A stretch of 64,000 nucleotides of DNA from Methylococcus capsulatus str. Texas = ATCC 19069 (GTDB lineage Bacteria; Pseudomonadota; Gammaproteobacteria; Methylococcales; Methylococcaceae), in assembly GCF_000424685.1 (NCBI RefSeq), contig NZ_KE384224.1, positions 723,149 through 787,148 on the forward strand, given 5' to 3'. Below are positions 1 to 9,027 of this stretch, in pieces. The stretch's first letter is position 1; each line of letters opens with the position of its first letter. Position numbers and translations under genes: made by a program. Below the pieces are notes generated by a model. The model was not told the DNA's origin, did no database searches, and worked only from the letters and a program-made list of their open reading frames with translations.

Positions 1-586
1 TGCCGTCGCGCCCCGTGTATACCGTGATCAGCGGCTCGATACGCTGATAGACCGCGGGCGTCAGACCGAGCACCTCCATCAGTTCGTCGGTCACCTGGAA
101 TGGGCGGTTGCGCGGACCCACTCTTCCCACCGCTTCATAGTCGCCGCGCTCGGCTCCCCTGGGCCGTTTGAGATCGTCAGGATCGCGCCAGTCGACGATG
201 GCATCCGACAGGCGCTGAGCCAGATCTTCGTCACCCGTGACCCGCAGGAACAGCTCCCGCAGCGCGGCGTCCGACGCGGTGTTCATGTCCAGCTTTCCCT
301 CCTCGTCCAGCACGCGGATCGTCAAGCGTCCGGTGCCCAGCGAGACCGAATAAGGGGTTCCGTCGGTCCTCCAGCGCTTGGCGGGATCTCTTTCGACCAG
401 CATGGGCATGGCATAGTAGAGGCCGCCTTCGGCCAAGGCGCGCGCTTGGGCCGTCCCACGGACACTGCTGACCAGTTCTGATTCGCGGCGCAAGGTGAGG
501 GAGAAACTTCCAGCCATGATCATCATGAGCGTCAGCATCCACAGAACCAAGACGAGCGCCATGCCCTTCTGGCCGCGGACGGTCAC
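1..586 (-). CDS. gspK: Type II secretion minor pseudopilin GspK (3' end outside window)
   Basis: GspK is the large minor pseudopilin that caps the type II secretion pseudopilus in the inner membrane and periplasm. The reading frame from a GTG at 586 gives a short basic leader followed by QKGMALVLVLWMLTLMIMAG, a prepilin-type cleavage site and hydrophobic helix. A GGAGG lies just upstream of the GTG. The later part, with LDEEGKLDMNTAS and a helix-hairpin-helix-like stretch around VLGLTPAVYQRI, is typical of GspK. The frame is open to the window edge, so the C-terminus is missing. It is last in the gspE-F-G-H-I-J-K run; a 236-bp spacer separates it from gspJ, with no gene seen in it. Confidence 0.88.
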   Translation of the reverse strand, partial: MTVRGQKGMALVLVLWMLTLMMIMAGSFSLTLRRESELVSSVRGTAQARALAEGGLYYAMPMLVERDPAKRWRTDGTPYSVSLGTGRLTIRVLDEEGKLDMNTASDAALRELFLRVTGDEDLAQRLSDAIVDWRDPDDLKRPRGAERGDYEAVGRVGPRNRPFQVTDELMEVLGLTPAVYQRIEPLITVYTGRDG

Positions 587-822
587 CGCCCCCTCCGGCA
601 GACTGCCGGCCTCATTTCCTGGAACGAGGGAAAAAGCGAAGTGGCCGGCGGCAAGAGGGTGCATGAAGGGGGGAGCCGGCCACTCCGTCAAGGGAGAGAG
701 ATGAAGACGCATGAACAAGCTACCTTCATGTGGCTGGGAACCTTCAGCCACGGACAAGAGTTAACCATGGTTTTGTATCAGGAGTGTGTTCGTAGGGTAG
801 CGGATTGGTATCCCGGCGGTAC

Positions 823-1425
823 TCACCGCGCCACCTCGAGGCGGGGCGCGACCAGCAACGGCGGCCACGGGTCCTCGCCTTCCGGCTGGATCACGAAGCG
901 GACCATCCGCGGCATGACCGGCTCATTCCATTCCTCGACCCAGACCAGTTCACCGTTGCGTTCGTTCTGCCCCAGATAGGACAAACGGAACTGCGTCACT
1001 CCTTCCAGGACGAGCACGTCGTCGATGGGAGCGACCGGATCCTGGGGATTGTTGGTCAAGGGCAGGACGGCAACCCGCAGGTCCGTCCCGTCTTCCCGCT
1101 GCGCCAGATACAGCCGGAACCGGTGGAGACCGCCCCGCACGTAAGCCGGCAGGGTGGACACGAAACTCAGGGTCTGCGAAGTGCCGCGAAACGCCAGGAC
1201 CATCCGGTTCATCTCGCCGGGCTCACGGATGGGCAAAGCCGTCGCCAACCGGGCGCGAAGAAACTCCTGCACCACGAGGGCGCGGCTGGCGCGCTCCACC
1301 GACACCTCGCCCTTTTCCCATGAAGCGGCCGCCATGCGCAGACTTGCAGTGAGGATCAGCGACATTACCGCCAGCAGGCTGGTCGCGATCAGCACCTCGA
1401 TCAGGGTAAAACCACGGGAGGCCAT
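823..1425 (-). CDS. gspJ: Type II secretion minor pseudopilin GspJ
   Basis: GspJ is a minor pseudopilin of the type II secretion tip complex (GspH-I-J-K). The 200-residue product starts MASRGFTLIEVLIATSLLAV, with the prepilin peptidase site between Gly5 and Phe6 and the conserved Glu at +5 of the mature protein. Length matches the family. The chosen ATG lies 2 bases past the gspI stop, giving near-overlap and probable translational coupling. A longer in-frame start exists upstream inside gspI but would bury the prepilin leader, so it is rejected. The rest of the protein is the soluble pseudopilin head, with no catalytic motif expected. Confidence 0.93.
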   Translation of the reverse strand: MASRGFTLIEVLIATSLLAVMSLILTASLRMAAASWEKGEVSVERASRALVVQEFLRARLATALPIREPGEMNRMVLAFRGTSQTLSFVSTLPAYVRGGLHRFRLYLAQREDGTDLRVAVLPLTNNPQDPVAPIDDVLVLEGVTQFRLSYLGQNERNGELVWVEEWNEPVMPRMVRFVIQPEGEDPWPPLLVAPRLEVAR

Positions 1426-1427
1426 GG

Positions 1428-1928
1428 TTACATGCGCGGTCCGAAAGGACCGCCCGGCAGGCGGCCGGGGACGCCGGAAGGGTTCTCGTTGAACAGCCGC
1501 AGGGTGCTCAGGGTGATCTCCCGCGGCTCCTCGCCCTCTCCCCATACGACGCTGGCGTCCACGGCGAACAGTTTGAGACCGGCCAGCGGCGATCCCGCCA
1601 GAGGCGCGTTGTCGGGCCTTACCTGCTGCTCGAGTGCCGGGATGGGCACGGGGGCGATCCGCAGAATCCAGCGGAATTCATCGCCGAAACGGCCTTCGGT
1701 CACGCCGGGCGCCAGCGGCATTTCCACGCCGACGTCATCGAGCACCGACTCCGCGGCAATCACGGCGCGGGAATACTCCTCGGCTATCCGGGCCGAACGA
1801 GTCGCACCGCCGAACACCCGCAGCAGCACGCCCAAAGCGATGGCCATGATGGAAAACGCCACCAGCATCTCCAACAGCGAGAAGCCGGACTGCGCCTTGG
1901 CTTCAGGAATCGTCCGCTTCTTCCGCAC
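1428..1928 (-). CDS. gspI: Type II secretion minor pseudopilin GspI
   Basis: Minor pseudopilin GspI nucleates the pseudopilus tip. The product carries the prepilin signature QSGFSLLEMLVAFSIMAIAL, with Gly-Phe cleavage and Glu at mature position 5, then the periplasmic head. The GTG at 1928 is chosen because an AGGA sits 9 bases upstream and the resulting leader is of plausible length. An in-frame ATG at 1961 would lengthen the leader and overlap gspH by 59 bases instead of 26. Either way gspI overlaps the end of gspH, as is common in gsp operons. The family assignment is firm; the start is moderately sure. Confidence 0.9.
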   Translation of the reverse strand: MRKKRTIPEAKAQSGFSLLEMLVAFSIMAIALGVLLRVFGGATRSARIAEEYSRAVIAAESVLDDVGVEMPLAPGVTEGRFGDEFRWILRIAPVPIPALEQQVRPDNAPLAGSPLAGLKLFAVDASVVWGEGEEPREITLSTLRLFNENPSGVPGRLPGGPFGPRM

Positions 1929-2358
1929 TGGATGAAATCCTGCCAGTGAGCCAGTTGACATCGATCAGCCGTTTCCGGCCGGCGGCCTCCAGGGTCACCC
2001 GCCCCCCGGTCGAAGATCCGTCCGGAAAAAAGACGATGCTGCCGACCCCTTCGCCCTCGACCTCGCCGGCCGCGGTGAACAGCCTGAGCCCCACCCCGGC
2101 AGGGAGGCCGAATACCTTGGGGCGGGTACTGACCCGGTAACGGTGTCCCGGCACATCGAGCGTGAACCGCACCTCCTGGCGCCGGCTCAGGGCCTGGCCG
2201 CGGGCGAACCTCAGCCCGGAAGCCACGTCCCGGGCGGCTGAACCGAGCTGGGCGGCTTCGATGGCAGGCATGACATTGGGGACCGCGACCGCCATGAGGA
2301 TTGCGCCGATGCACAGCACCAGCAGCATCTCCAGCAGGGTGAAGCCACGACGCCGCAT
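1903..2358 (-). CDS. gspH: Type II secretion minor pseudopilin GspH
   Basis: GspH is the minor pseudopilin linking the tip complex to the GspG shaft. The 151-residue product begins MRRRGFTLLEMLLVLCIGAI, a strong prepilin N-terminus with basic leader, Gly-Phe cleavage site and Glu+5. The rest has the GspH head pattern (SAARDVASGLRFARGQALSR, later GSIVFFPDGSSTGG). The chosen ATG gives a 5-residue leader; an in-frame GTG 12 bases upstream is also possible. The gene lies 13 bases after gspG and its end overlaps gspI. Confidence 0.92.
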   Translation of the reverse strand: MRRRGFTLLEMLLVLCIGAILMAVAVPNVMPAIEAAQLGSAARDVASGLRFARGQALSRRQEVRFTLDVPGHRYRVSTRPKVFGLPAGVGLRLFTAAGEVEGEGVGSIVFFPDGSSTGGRVTLEAAGRKRLIDVNWLTGRISSSAEEADDS

Positions 2359-2371
2359 CCCCCCGTGCACC

Positions 2372-2803
2372 CTATTCCCAGCCGAGGATATCGGCATCCT
2401 CGCCTTCGCCGCCCTCGGCGTTGTCCTGGCCGAGCGACCAGAGGTCGTACTTACCGTGCTGTCCCGGCGAGACGTAATGGAACGGGTTGTTCCAGGGATC
2501 CAGCGGAACCTTCTTCTTGCGCAGGTAAGGGCCATTCCAGACCCGCGCCGTGCTGGGCTGTTCGATCAGGGCGTTCAGCCCTTCATCGGTGGTGGGATAA
2601 CGGCCCACGTCCAGCTTGTACATGTCCAGCGACGAAGCCAGTTCTTCGATCTGGAGACGGGCGGTCTTGGACTTGGACTCGCCCAGATGTTTCATGACCT
2701 GGGGACCGATCAGTCCGGCGAGCAGCCCGATGATGGCCAGCACGACCAGCAGCTCGATCAGGGTGAAACCGCTGCTACTACGGAGGAAACGTCGATGCTT
2801 CAT
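2372..2803 (-). CDS. gspG: Type II secretion major pseudopilin GspG
   Basis: GspG is the major pseudopilin that forms the shaft pushing substrates through the GspD secretin. The 143-residue protein has leader MKHRRFLRSSSG, then FTLIELLVVLAIIGLLAGLI as the assembly helix. The C-terminal half holds the GspG hallmarks: RYPTTDEGLNALIEQP, WNGPYLRKKKVPLDPWNNPF and YDLWSLGQDN, the last two contributing the calcium-binding region in known GspG structures. Length is normal for the family. It follows gspF by 37 bases, in the same operon. Confidence 0.97.
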   Translation of the reverse strand: MKHRRFLRSSSGFTLIELLVVLAIIGLLAGLIGPQVMKHLGESKSKTARLQIEELASSLDMYKLDVGRYPTTDEGLNALIEQPSTARVWNGPYLRKKKVPLDPWNNPFHYVSPGQHGKYDLWSLGQDNAEGGEGEDADILGWE

Positions 2804-2840
2804 GGAAAAAACCTCGATCAGGGAAAAAGGGTTGAGGGAA

Positions 2841-4058
2841 TCAGAAGGCCAGATCGTTGACGCTGACGATCGCCATCAGGATGGAGACGATGATGCCGCC
2901 GATCATGATGCCGAGCCCCACGATCAGCGCCGGCTCCAGCAGTGCGAGAATGCGCTGGACCGTGATCTTGATCTCCTTGTCGTAAGTGACCGCGACCCGT
3001 TCCAGCATCTCGGTCAGATGCCCGGACTCCTCGCCGAGCTTGATCATCTGCAGCGCCAGCGTGGGAAAAACCCCGGCATCGGTCAGGGGGCCGGAAAGGG
3101 CGCCCCCTTCCTTCAGATTGTCCATGGCAATATCGACCCGCTCGGCCACGGCCCGGTTTCCCAGCGTCTCCTTGACGATCGAAAGACCGCCCAGGAGAGG
3201 CACGCCGTTTCCGAGCAGGGTTGCCAGCGTCCGGGCAAAATTGGCCACCTCGACCTTCCGCACCAGATCGCCGAACAACGGCCAGCCGAGGAAACGCCGA
3301 TCCCACACCAGCCGGCGCGAGGGCTCGGCGAGTTCGTAGCGCCCCCACGCCACCAGCACCAGCACTACACCGAAGAGCGCCCACCAGTAATTTTTGAGCA
3401 GTTCGGCGATGCCGACCACGATCTGGGTCGGCACCGGCAGCTCCTTGCCCGCGGTTTCGAACATCTCCTCGAACTGGGGCACCACGAAGGTGAGCAGCAG
3501 CAGCAAGGAGCCGACGGACATGGTCAGCAGGATCGCCGGGTAGATCATCGCGGTCGAAACGGTGTCCCGCAGTTCCTTGGAGCGTTCGAGATAATCCGAC
3601 AAGCGCTCCAGCACGTCCTCCAGCGCCCCGCCGGCCTCGCCGGCGCGGATCAGGTTCAGGTAGAAACGCGAGAATACGCCCTCCTGCCGTTCCAGGGCCG
3701 CCGAGAGCTGAGAACCGCCCTTCACCAGTTCGATGACGCGCCCGATCATGCCATTGAGCGCCACATCCTCCCGGGTCAGGTCTTCCAGCACGAACAGCGC
3801 CCGGTCCAGGGGCAGCCCGGCCTGCAGCAGCGTCAGCAACTCCCGGGTGAAGATGCCGATCTGTTTCTGCGAAATCCTGTTGCGGCGCCGCGACAGGCTG
3901 AGCCAGGCAAACGGACGCGCGCCGGCAGGCGCCACCCGGATCGGGATCAGTCCCTCACCCTGGAGTGCCAGGACCAGGCTCATCTCATCGGGCGCTTCCC
4001 GCTCCGATTCCACTGATTCGCCGTCGCGGTTCACGGCCTTGTAAAAATAGAGCGGCAC
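2841..4058 (-). CDS. gspF: Type II secretion inner-membrane platform protein GspF
   Basis: GspF is the polytopic platform protein that couples the GspE ATPase to pseudopilus assembly. The 405-residue product has two cytoplasmic GspF domains (about residues 60-165 and 265-370), each with the family's helical pattern (ELLTLLQAGLPLDRAL; FARTLATLLGNGVPLLGGL). Membrane segments lie near residues 172-193, 224-238 and 372-397. Length equals that of standard GspF. It sits between gspE (52 bases upstream) and gspG on the minus strand. Confidence 0.97.
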   Translation of the reverse strand: MPLYFYKAVNRDGESVESEREAPDEMSLVLALQGEGLIPIRVAPAGARPFAWLSLSRRRNRISQKQIGIFTRELLTLLQAGLPLDRALFVLEDLTREDVALNGMIGRVIELVKGGSQLSAALERQEGVFSRFYLNLIRAGEAGGALEDVLERLSDYLERSKELRDTVSTAMIYPAILLTMSVGSLLLLLTFVVPQFEEMFETAGKELPVPTQIVVGIAELLKNYWWALFGVVLVLVAWGRYELAEPSRRLVWDRRFLGWPLFGDLVRKVEVANFARTLATLLGNGVPLLGGLSIVKETLGNRAVAERVDIAMDNLKEGGALSGPLTDAGVFPTLALQMIKLGEESGHLTEMLERVAVTYDKEIKITVQRILALLEPALIVGLGIMIGGIIVSILMAIVSVNDLAF

Positions 4059-4110
4059 GAAAGTTACCTCGGCCTCAAAGCACAGGGGAACGGCGGCTTC
4101 ATCGCCGCCT

Positions 4111-5868
4111 TCAGGAATCCGAGGTGACGCGCAGAACCTCTTCGACGGTGGTCAGCCCCATCAAAGCCTTGCGGACACCATCGTCATACATGGTATGCAT
4201 GCCTTCGCGTAGGGCGACCTCCTCGATCTGCCGCGCCTGGGCGTGACTCATCACCAACCGCCGCACCTCGTCGGACATGACCAGGAACTCGAGGATCGCG
4301 AGCCGTCCACGAAAACCGGTGCCGCCGCATTGTTCGCAGCCAACCGGCCGGTACAGCACCACCTCGCCGTCACGCTGGAACCGCCGCAGCCCCATTTCTT
4401 CCGCGACCTCCTCCAGCGCCGGATGTGGTTCGCGGCAACTCTGACACAGCCGCCGCACCAGACGCTGGCCGAGAATACCATTCACGGTCGAGGTGATGAG
4501 ATAGTCCTCGAGCCCCATGTCCAACAGACGGGTCACGCCGCCGGCGGCGTCATTGGTGTGCAGCGTGGACAGTACCAGGTGGCCGGTCAGTGCCGATTGC
4601 ACGGCGATACGGGCCGTCTCCAGATCGCGCATCTCACCGATCATGATCACGTCCGGGTCCTGACGCATGATGGAGCGCAGCGCGCTCGCGAAATTCAGAC
4701 CGATCTGGGGCTTGACCTGGATCTGGTTGACGCCTTCCAACTGGTATTCCACCGGGTCCTCGACCGTGATGATCTTGCGTGAAGGCGTGTTGATCTTGTG
4801 CAGGGCGGTATACAGCGTGGTGCTTTTGCCGCTGCCGGTGGGTCCCGTGATCAGGATGATACCGTGGGGTAGCTCGAGGATCTCGAGGAAACGCCGCAAC
4901 ACCGAACCATCGAATCCCAGCGTGCCAAAATCGAAGGTGATGCTCTCTTTGTGCAGAAGCCGGATCACGACGCTCTCACCGTACATCGTGGGCACGGTGG
5001 AAACGCGCAGATCCAGCTCCTTCCCCTGCACCTGCAGCTTGATCCGGCCGTCCTGCGGCAGACGTCGCTCGGCGATGTTGAGCTTGGCCATGATCTTGAT
5101 GCGCGAAATCACCGCGGCGGTGGAGCGTACCGGCGGCGCTTCCACATCGCGCAACACGCCGTCGATGCGGAACCGTACCTTGAGCGTCTGCTCGAAGGGC
5201 TCGACATGGATGTCCGAGGCGCGCGATTCCACTGCGCGCTGCATGATGAGGTTCACCATGCGGATCACCGGCGCTTCGCTGGCGAGATCCTTCAGGTGTT
5301 CGACGTCGGCCTCCTCGGCGTCCTCGTCGCCGCCCAGGTTTTCGACGATTTGGCCCATCACCGAACGGCCCGAGCCGATCTGCTGCTCCAGCGCCCGGTC
5401 GATCTCCGAGGCCAGACCGACCACCGGATGGACCGGCTGACCACAGGCCAGCCCGAGCGCATGGATCAGCTCGGCATCGAATGGATCCTCCACCGCCACG
5501 ACGAAACCGTCGGCCCCGGCCGCGACGCCGACGGCATGACGATCCTTGAGAAACCGGGACGCGATGCCTTCCGGCAAGGGCGACACGTCGGGATAATCGG
5601 TGGGACCGATCAGGGGAAGACCGCTGGCTTCGGCCAGGGTCTCGGCCACGTCACGCTCCGAGACCACGCCCAGCTTGACCAGCAAGGCGGGGAGACGCAG
5701 CTCGTCGGCCTGTGCCGCGAGGCGCTTCGCCCTTGCCAGATCCATTTCGCGGACCTTGCCGCGCCGAAGCAGGGCATCGGCGAACCGGCCATAGCCGTCA
5801 GGATCCTGCAACAACTCGGCGGGCACGAGCGGTTCCGCCTCGGTCTTTCTCGATACTGCCTGGGTCAT
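4111..5868 (-). CDS. gspE: Type II secretion traffic ATPase GspE
   Basis: GspE is the cytoplasmic hexameric ATPase that powers pseudopilus extension. The 585-residue product has an N-terminal GspE_N/MshEN region (residues about 20-160), then the PilT/VirB11-type ATPase core. Walker A GPTGSGKST is at 342-350, the Walker B region PDVIMIGEMRD at 405-415, and the His box STLHTND follows. The tetracysteine zinc module is intact at Cys475, 478, 511 and 514. It is first in the gspEFGHIJK operon. The start MTQAVSRKTE has no obvious Shine-Dalgarno sequence. Confidence 0.97.
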   Translation of the reverse strand: MTQAVSRKTEAEPLVPAELLQDPDGYGRFADALLRRGKVREMDLARAKRLAAQADELRLPALLVKLGVVSERDVAETLAEASGLPLIGPTDYPDVSPLPEGIASRFLKDRHAVGVAAGADGFVVAVEDPFDAELIHALGLACGQPVHPVVGLASEIDRALEQQIGSGRSVMGQIVENLGGDEDAEEADVEHLKDLASEAPVIRMVNLIMQRAVESRASDIHVEPFEQTLKVRFRIDGVLRDVEAPPVRSTAAVISRIKIMAKLNIAERRLPQDGRIKLQVQGKELDLRVSTVPTMYGESVVIRLLHKESITFDFGTLGFDGSVLRRFLEILELPHGIILITGPTGSGKSTTLYTALHKINTPSRKIITVEDPVEYQLEGVNQIQVKPQIGLNFASALRSIMRQDPDVIMIGEMRDLETARIAVQSALTGHLVLSTLHTNDAAGGVTRLLDMGLEDYLITSTVNGILGQRLVRRLCQSCREPHPALEEVAEEMGLRRFQRDGEVVLYRPVGCEQCGGTGFRGRLAILEFLVMSDEVRRLVMSHAQARQIEEVALREGMHTMYDDGVRKALMGLTTVEEVLRVTSDS

Positions 5869-5925
5869 TGGTGGGGGTCGCGGAGGAAGGTCAATGCTCG
5901 CTGCCAGGGTGCGGCGCGGCGAACG

Positions 5926-5931
5926 ATTATG
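5926..5931 (-). promoter_or_regulatory. Possible -10 element of the gsp operon
   Basis: On the minus strand CATAAT lies about 58 bases upstream of the gspE start, in the 294-bp spacer shared with hisC. The -35 region at suitable spacing is poor (AAGAAT), so this is only a weak candidate. No gene or other clear motif was seen in the rest of the spacer. Confidence 0.25.
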
Positions 5932-6162
5932 CTACAGATCACGAGATGATTCTTGACGATGGCCTGCCGTGCGCATCCTTGCATGCCGTTCCGGTTTTCC
6001 TGCTCGAATGGACTACCTTTCCACGAGCGCACGCCCCATGTCAAGCCACGGCGGCCGTTGCCCGGGAAATCCAGCACATGGCGTCGTAACCCGTCGTGCC
6101 GACATAGACCGCGCGGCTCCCGTCAGCTATCTTTTGTGCTTCCGCTACGTTCCGAGAAGTTT

Positions 6163-7236
6163 ATGAATCCCTATTGGAGTGCGCTGGTCCGGGATCTGAA
6201 ACCCTACGTACCCGGCGAACAGCCCAAGCTGGACAATCTCGTCAAGCTGAACACCAACGAGAATCCGTACCCGCCCTCGCCCAAAGTGTTGGCCGCGATC
6301 CGCGGCGAACTCGGTGCATCCCTGCGGCTCTATCCCGACCCGAACGCCGAACTGCTCAAACAGGCGATCGCGCGATATCACGGCGTCGCCGCAAACCAGG
6401 TGTTCGTCGGGAATGGGTCGGACGAAGTCCTGGCGCATGCGTTCCAGGCCTTGTTGAAACAGACTCGGCCCATCCTGTTCCCTGACATCACCTACAGTTT
6501 TTACCCCGTCTATTGCGGGCTGTACGACATCGCTCACGAGACCGTACCCCTGACCGAAAGTTTCGAGATCCGGATCGAAGATTACCTGCGGCCCAACGGC
6601 GGCGTCGTCTTTCCCAATCCCAACGCGCCGACGGGCCGGCTGTTGCCGCTCGCGGACATCGAAACGCTGCTGTCGAAGAACCGCGACTCGGTCGTGATCG
6701 TGGACGAGGCCTATATCGACTTCGGCGGTGAATCGGCAGCGGCGCTGGTCAACCGATTCCCCCATCTGCTCGTGATCCAGACGCTGTCTAAATCGAGATC
6801 GCTGGCCGGTCTGCGTGTCGGCTTCGCACTCGGCGAGCCGGGACTGATCGAGGCGCTGGAGCGAGTCAAGGGCAGCTTCAATTCCTATCCGCTCGACCGC
6901 CTGGCGATCGTGGGGGGAGTCGCGGCCTTCGACGACCGTGACCACTTCGAATGGTCCCGGCAGGCCATCATGTGGACCCGGCAATGGCTTAGCCGGGGAC
7001 TCGCCGAGTTGGGCTTCGAAGTGCTGCCGTCGGCCGCCAATTTCGTATTCGTCCGCCATCCCACGCACGATGGCGCAGAGCTGGCGGCCGCGCTCCGGGA
7101 AAGGCACATCATCGTCCGCCACTTCAAGCTGCCGAGGATCGACCAGTTCCTCCGCATCACCGTGGGAACGGAAGGGGAGTGCCAGATTCTCCTCGACGCT
7201 TTGAGCGAACTGGTGGCGGGACAGGCGGCCGCCTAG
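6163..7236 (+). CDS. hisC: Histidinol-phosphate aminotransferase
   Basis: HisC is a cytoplasmic PLP enzyme that converts imidazole-acetol phosphate and glutamate to histidinol phosphate and 2-oxoglutarate in histidine synthesis. The 357-residue protein shows class I/II aminotransferase features: [12 protein letters not shown] near the N-terminus, [10 protein letters not shown] (phosphate/cofactor loop), PNPNAPTG, the VDEAYIDF strand, and the PLP lysine Lys210 in [14 protein letters not shown]. The ATG at 6163 follows GAGAAG; longer frames upstream lack homology. The gene stands alone rather than in a his operon. Its stop codon interleaves with that of the convergent TVP38-like gene inside a 14-bp palindrome. 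Confidence 0.95.
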   Translation: MNPYWSALVRDLKPYVPGEQPKLDNLVKLNTNENPYPPSPKVLAAIRGELGASLRLYPDPNAELLKQAIARYHGVAANQVFVGNGSDEVLAHAFQALLKQTRPILFPDITYSFYPVYCGLYDIAHETVPLTESFEIRIEDYLRPNGGVVFPNPNAPTGRLLPLADIETLLSKNRDSVVIVDEAYIDFGGESAAALVNRFPHLLVIQTLSKSRSLAGLRVGFALGEPGLIEALERVKGSFNSYPLDRLAIVGGVAAFDDRDHFEWSRQAIMWTRQWLSRGLAELGFEVLPSAANFVFVRHPTHDGAELAAALRERHIIVRHFKLPRIDQFLRITVGTEGECQILLDALSELVAGQAAA

Positions 7237-7914
7237 GCGGCATGCTGCTTGCCGGCCTGGGCGACGAGGCGGTTCCAGGCCAGCGTCAAGACCAGGAGGA
7301 CGGCTGCCGCGACGGCAAGATAACGACCGAGCGCGACGAAATCCGTCTGCACCATCCCGGCGCCGACAAGGGTCGCTGCGATGCCCTGGGGAAGAAAACC
7401 CAGGCCGGTGCCGATCCAGAAGTCGCGATGGCCGATCGCGCTGATGCCCAGCAGAATGTCGTTGTAGAGCCCTGCGACCGGAATCTGCCGGATCAGAACG
7501 ACCGACCACCAACCTTTCCGGCCTTGCACGCGGGCGGCAAGGGATTGCAGTTTGGGATAGCGCCGCAGCACGAGTTCACGGGCCGACCAGCGCGCAAACA
7601 GGAATGTGCAGTAGGCCCCGAGCACGGTGCCTAGTTCACTCCACAGCGCGCCCCAAGCCGCACCGAACAGCAGCCCCCCCCAAAACGCAGAAAATCAGGC
7701 GCGGGAAGCCGATGGCCGTCAGCAGTGCGGAAACCACGATAAACACGAATGGCGCCCAGAGTCCGATGTCCTCGAACCCGGCGCGCGCGCCCCTGAGATA
7801 GGCAAGCCAGACGTCGAGCGGTGCCGCGAGAAGTAGGGGCACCGCTCCAGCCAGCGCCAGCACGGTGATGCCTGCGATCCGAAGCGGTACGGACGGACGT
7901 GTTGCTTTATCCAT
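7233..7914 (-). pseudogene. TVP38/TMEM64 (DedA-like) membrane protein, frameshifted at a G8 run
   Basis: Two adjacent minus-strand frames make one protein of the SNARE-associated/TVP38 membrane family. The first (from ATG 7914) carries membrane helices and ends ...TAIGFPRLIFCVLGG. The second supplies LLFGAAWGALWSELGTVLGAYC, the conserved GRKGWWSVVLIRQIPVAGLYN stretch and the C-terminal helices. The frame breaks at eight consecutive G (minus strand, 7674-7681). With seven G the two halves read through without a gap and the family motif is restored. This could be a true lesion, a phase-variable tract or a base-calling error. Function in this family is poorly defined (membrane lipid handling is suggested for DedA/TVP38 relatives). 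Confidence 0.8.
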
Positions 7915-8026
7915 CTAGCCAAGTGTTTGTTCACCGACGGCTAGTTTCCAGGAAAACCGGCTGAAAAGATAGTCCCGGCCTCCCCCGATCATCCGCCCCC
8001 CCTTCCGTATCCCCGCCGGGTATTGC

Positions 8027-8058
8027 TTGACAGATCCGCCTGATTTATTCCGTATATT
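8027..8058 (+). promoter_or_regulatory. AT-rich promoter-like region before the TauE gene
   Basis: A perfect TTGACA at 8027-8032 is followed by TATATT at 8053-8058, within a strikingly AT-rich tract (about 8041-8095) in otherwise GC-rich DNA. The 20-base spacing is longer than ideal, so the exact -10 is uncertain. It faces the exporter gene beginning at 8136. Confidence 0.35.
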
Positions 8059-8135
8059 TATAAATATATATTAAAAAATTCCTGATCAATATATGGCTCA
8101 TCCTATAGACTGCCGGCTTTTCATTGGGAAAGGTC

Positions 8136-8918
8136 ATGACTACTGCATACGCGATGTCTGGACTGTTGGTGGGGTTCTTGGTCGGTCTGACCGGCGTCGG
8201 CGGCGGCTCACTGATGACACCGCTGCTGGTGTTCATGTTCGGGTTCGCCCCCAAAACGGCGGTGGGAACGGATCTGCTGTTTGCAGCGATCACCAAAGGC
8301 GGCGGCGTCCTCGTCCATCACCGTTCCCACCGATCGGTGGAATGGAAAATCGTGTTGCAACTGGCGTTGGGCAGCATTCCCGCGGCTTTGGCCGTCGTCT
8401 ATCTACTGGAGACCGTGTTCAAGAAAGACGAGGCAGTGACCGCGATCATCACCACCACACTGGGCATCGCCCTGATCTTCACCGGTCTGTCCTTGCTCCT
8501 GCGCAAACGGCTGTCGCGGAAATCAGCGATTCGGCGCCTGACCCATACCGAGCGTTTCGGACGCTGGCAGGGAGCACTAACGGTGCTGGTCGGCGTCATT
8601 CTGGGGGTGCTGGTCACCCTCTCCTCGGTCGGCGCCGGTGCCCTGGGCACCGTCGCACTGCTGTTCCTGTACCCGCGCCTGGCGACGGTGCGCGTCGTGG
8701 GAACCGACCTGGCGCACGCGATCCCGCTGACCGCCGTCGCCGGCTTGGGCCACCTGCACATGGGCAATGTGGATTTCACCCTCCTCGGCAGCCTCCTGCT
8801 GGGATCGCTCCCCGGCATCTACCTGGGCAGCCAGCTGAGTGCCAGGATTCCGGAATGGCTGCTGCGCCCCGCGCTCGCCTCGCTCCTCCTGCTGATCGGC
8901 TGCAAGTTCGTGCTCTGA
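8136..8918 (+). CDS. TauE/SafE-family sulfite/organosulfonate exporter
   Basis: Predicted inner-membrane permease of the TauE/SafE (PF01925) family, which moves sulfur oxyanions or other small organic anions. The 260-residue protein has two repeats: GLTGVGGGSLMTPLLVFMFG with PKTAVGTDLLFAA near the N-terminus, and LVTLSSVGAGALGTVALLFLY with VVGTDLAHAIPL in the second half, which is the duplicated family signature. About eight hydrophobic segments are visible. ATG 8136 is preceded by GGGAAAGG at good spacing; the upstream TTG at 8124 lies within that ribosome-binding region. The gene stands alone, so the substrate cannot be inferred. Confidence 0.88.
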   Translation: MTTAYAMSGLLVGFLVGLTGVGGGSLMTPLLVFMFGFAPKTAVGTDLLFAAITKGGGVLVHHRSHRSVEWKIVLQLALGSIPAALAVVYLLETVFKKDEAVTAIITTTLGIALIFTGLSLLLRKRLSRKSAIRRLTHTERFGRWQGALTVLVGVILGVLVTLSSVGAGALGTVALLFLYPRLATVRVVGTDLAHAIPLTAVAGLGHLHMGNVDFTLLGSLLLGSLPGIYLGSQLSARIPEWLLRPALASLLLLIGCKFVL

Positions 8919-9027
8919 CCCCCCTTGAGTACCGCCAGCGCGGCCTTAGAATATGCGCCGCTCCGGCGGGGGGCCTCGACGCCTCGCCGCTCTCCTCAAC
9001 AACGACCCTGCAGGACGATTCGATCCC

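Noticed and set aside
2616..4016. A 466-codon plus-strand frame
   Set aside because: Antisense to gspF and gspG, which are certain genes.
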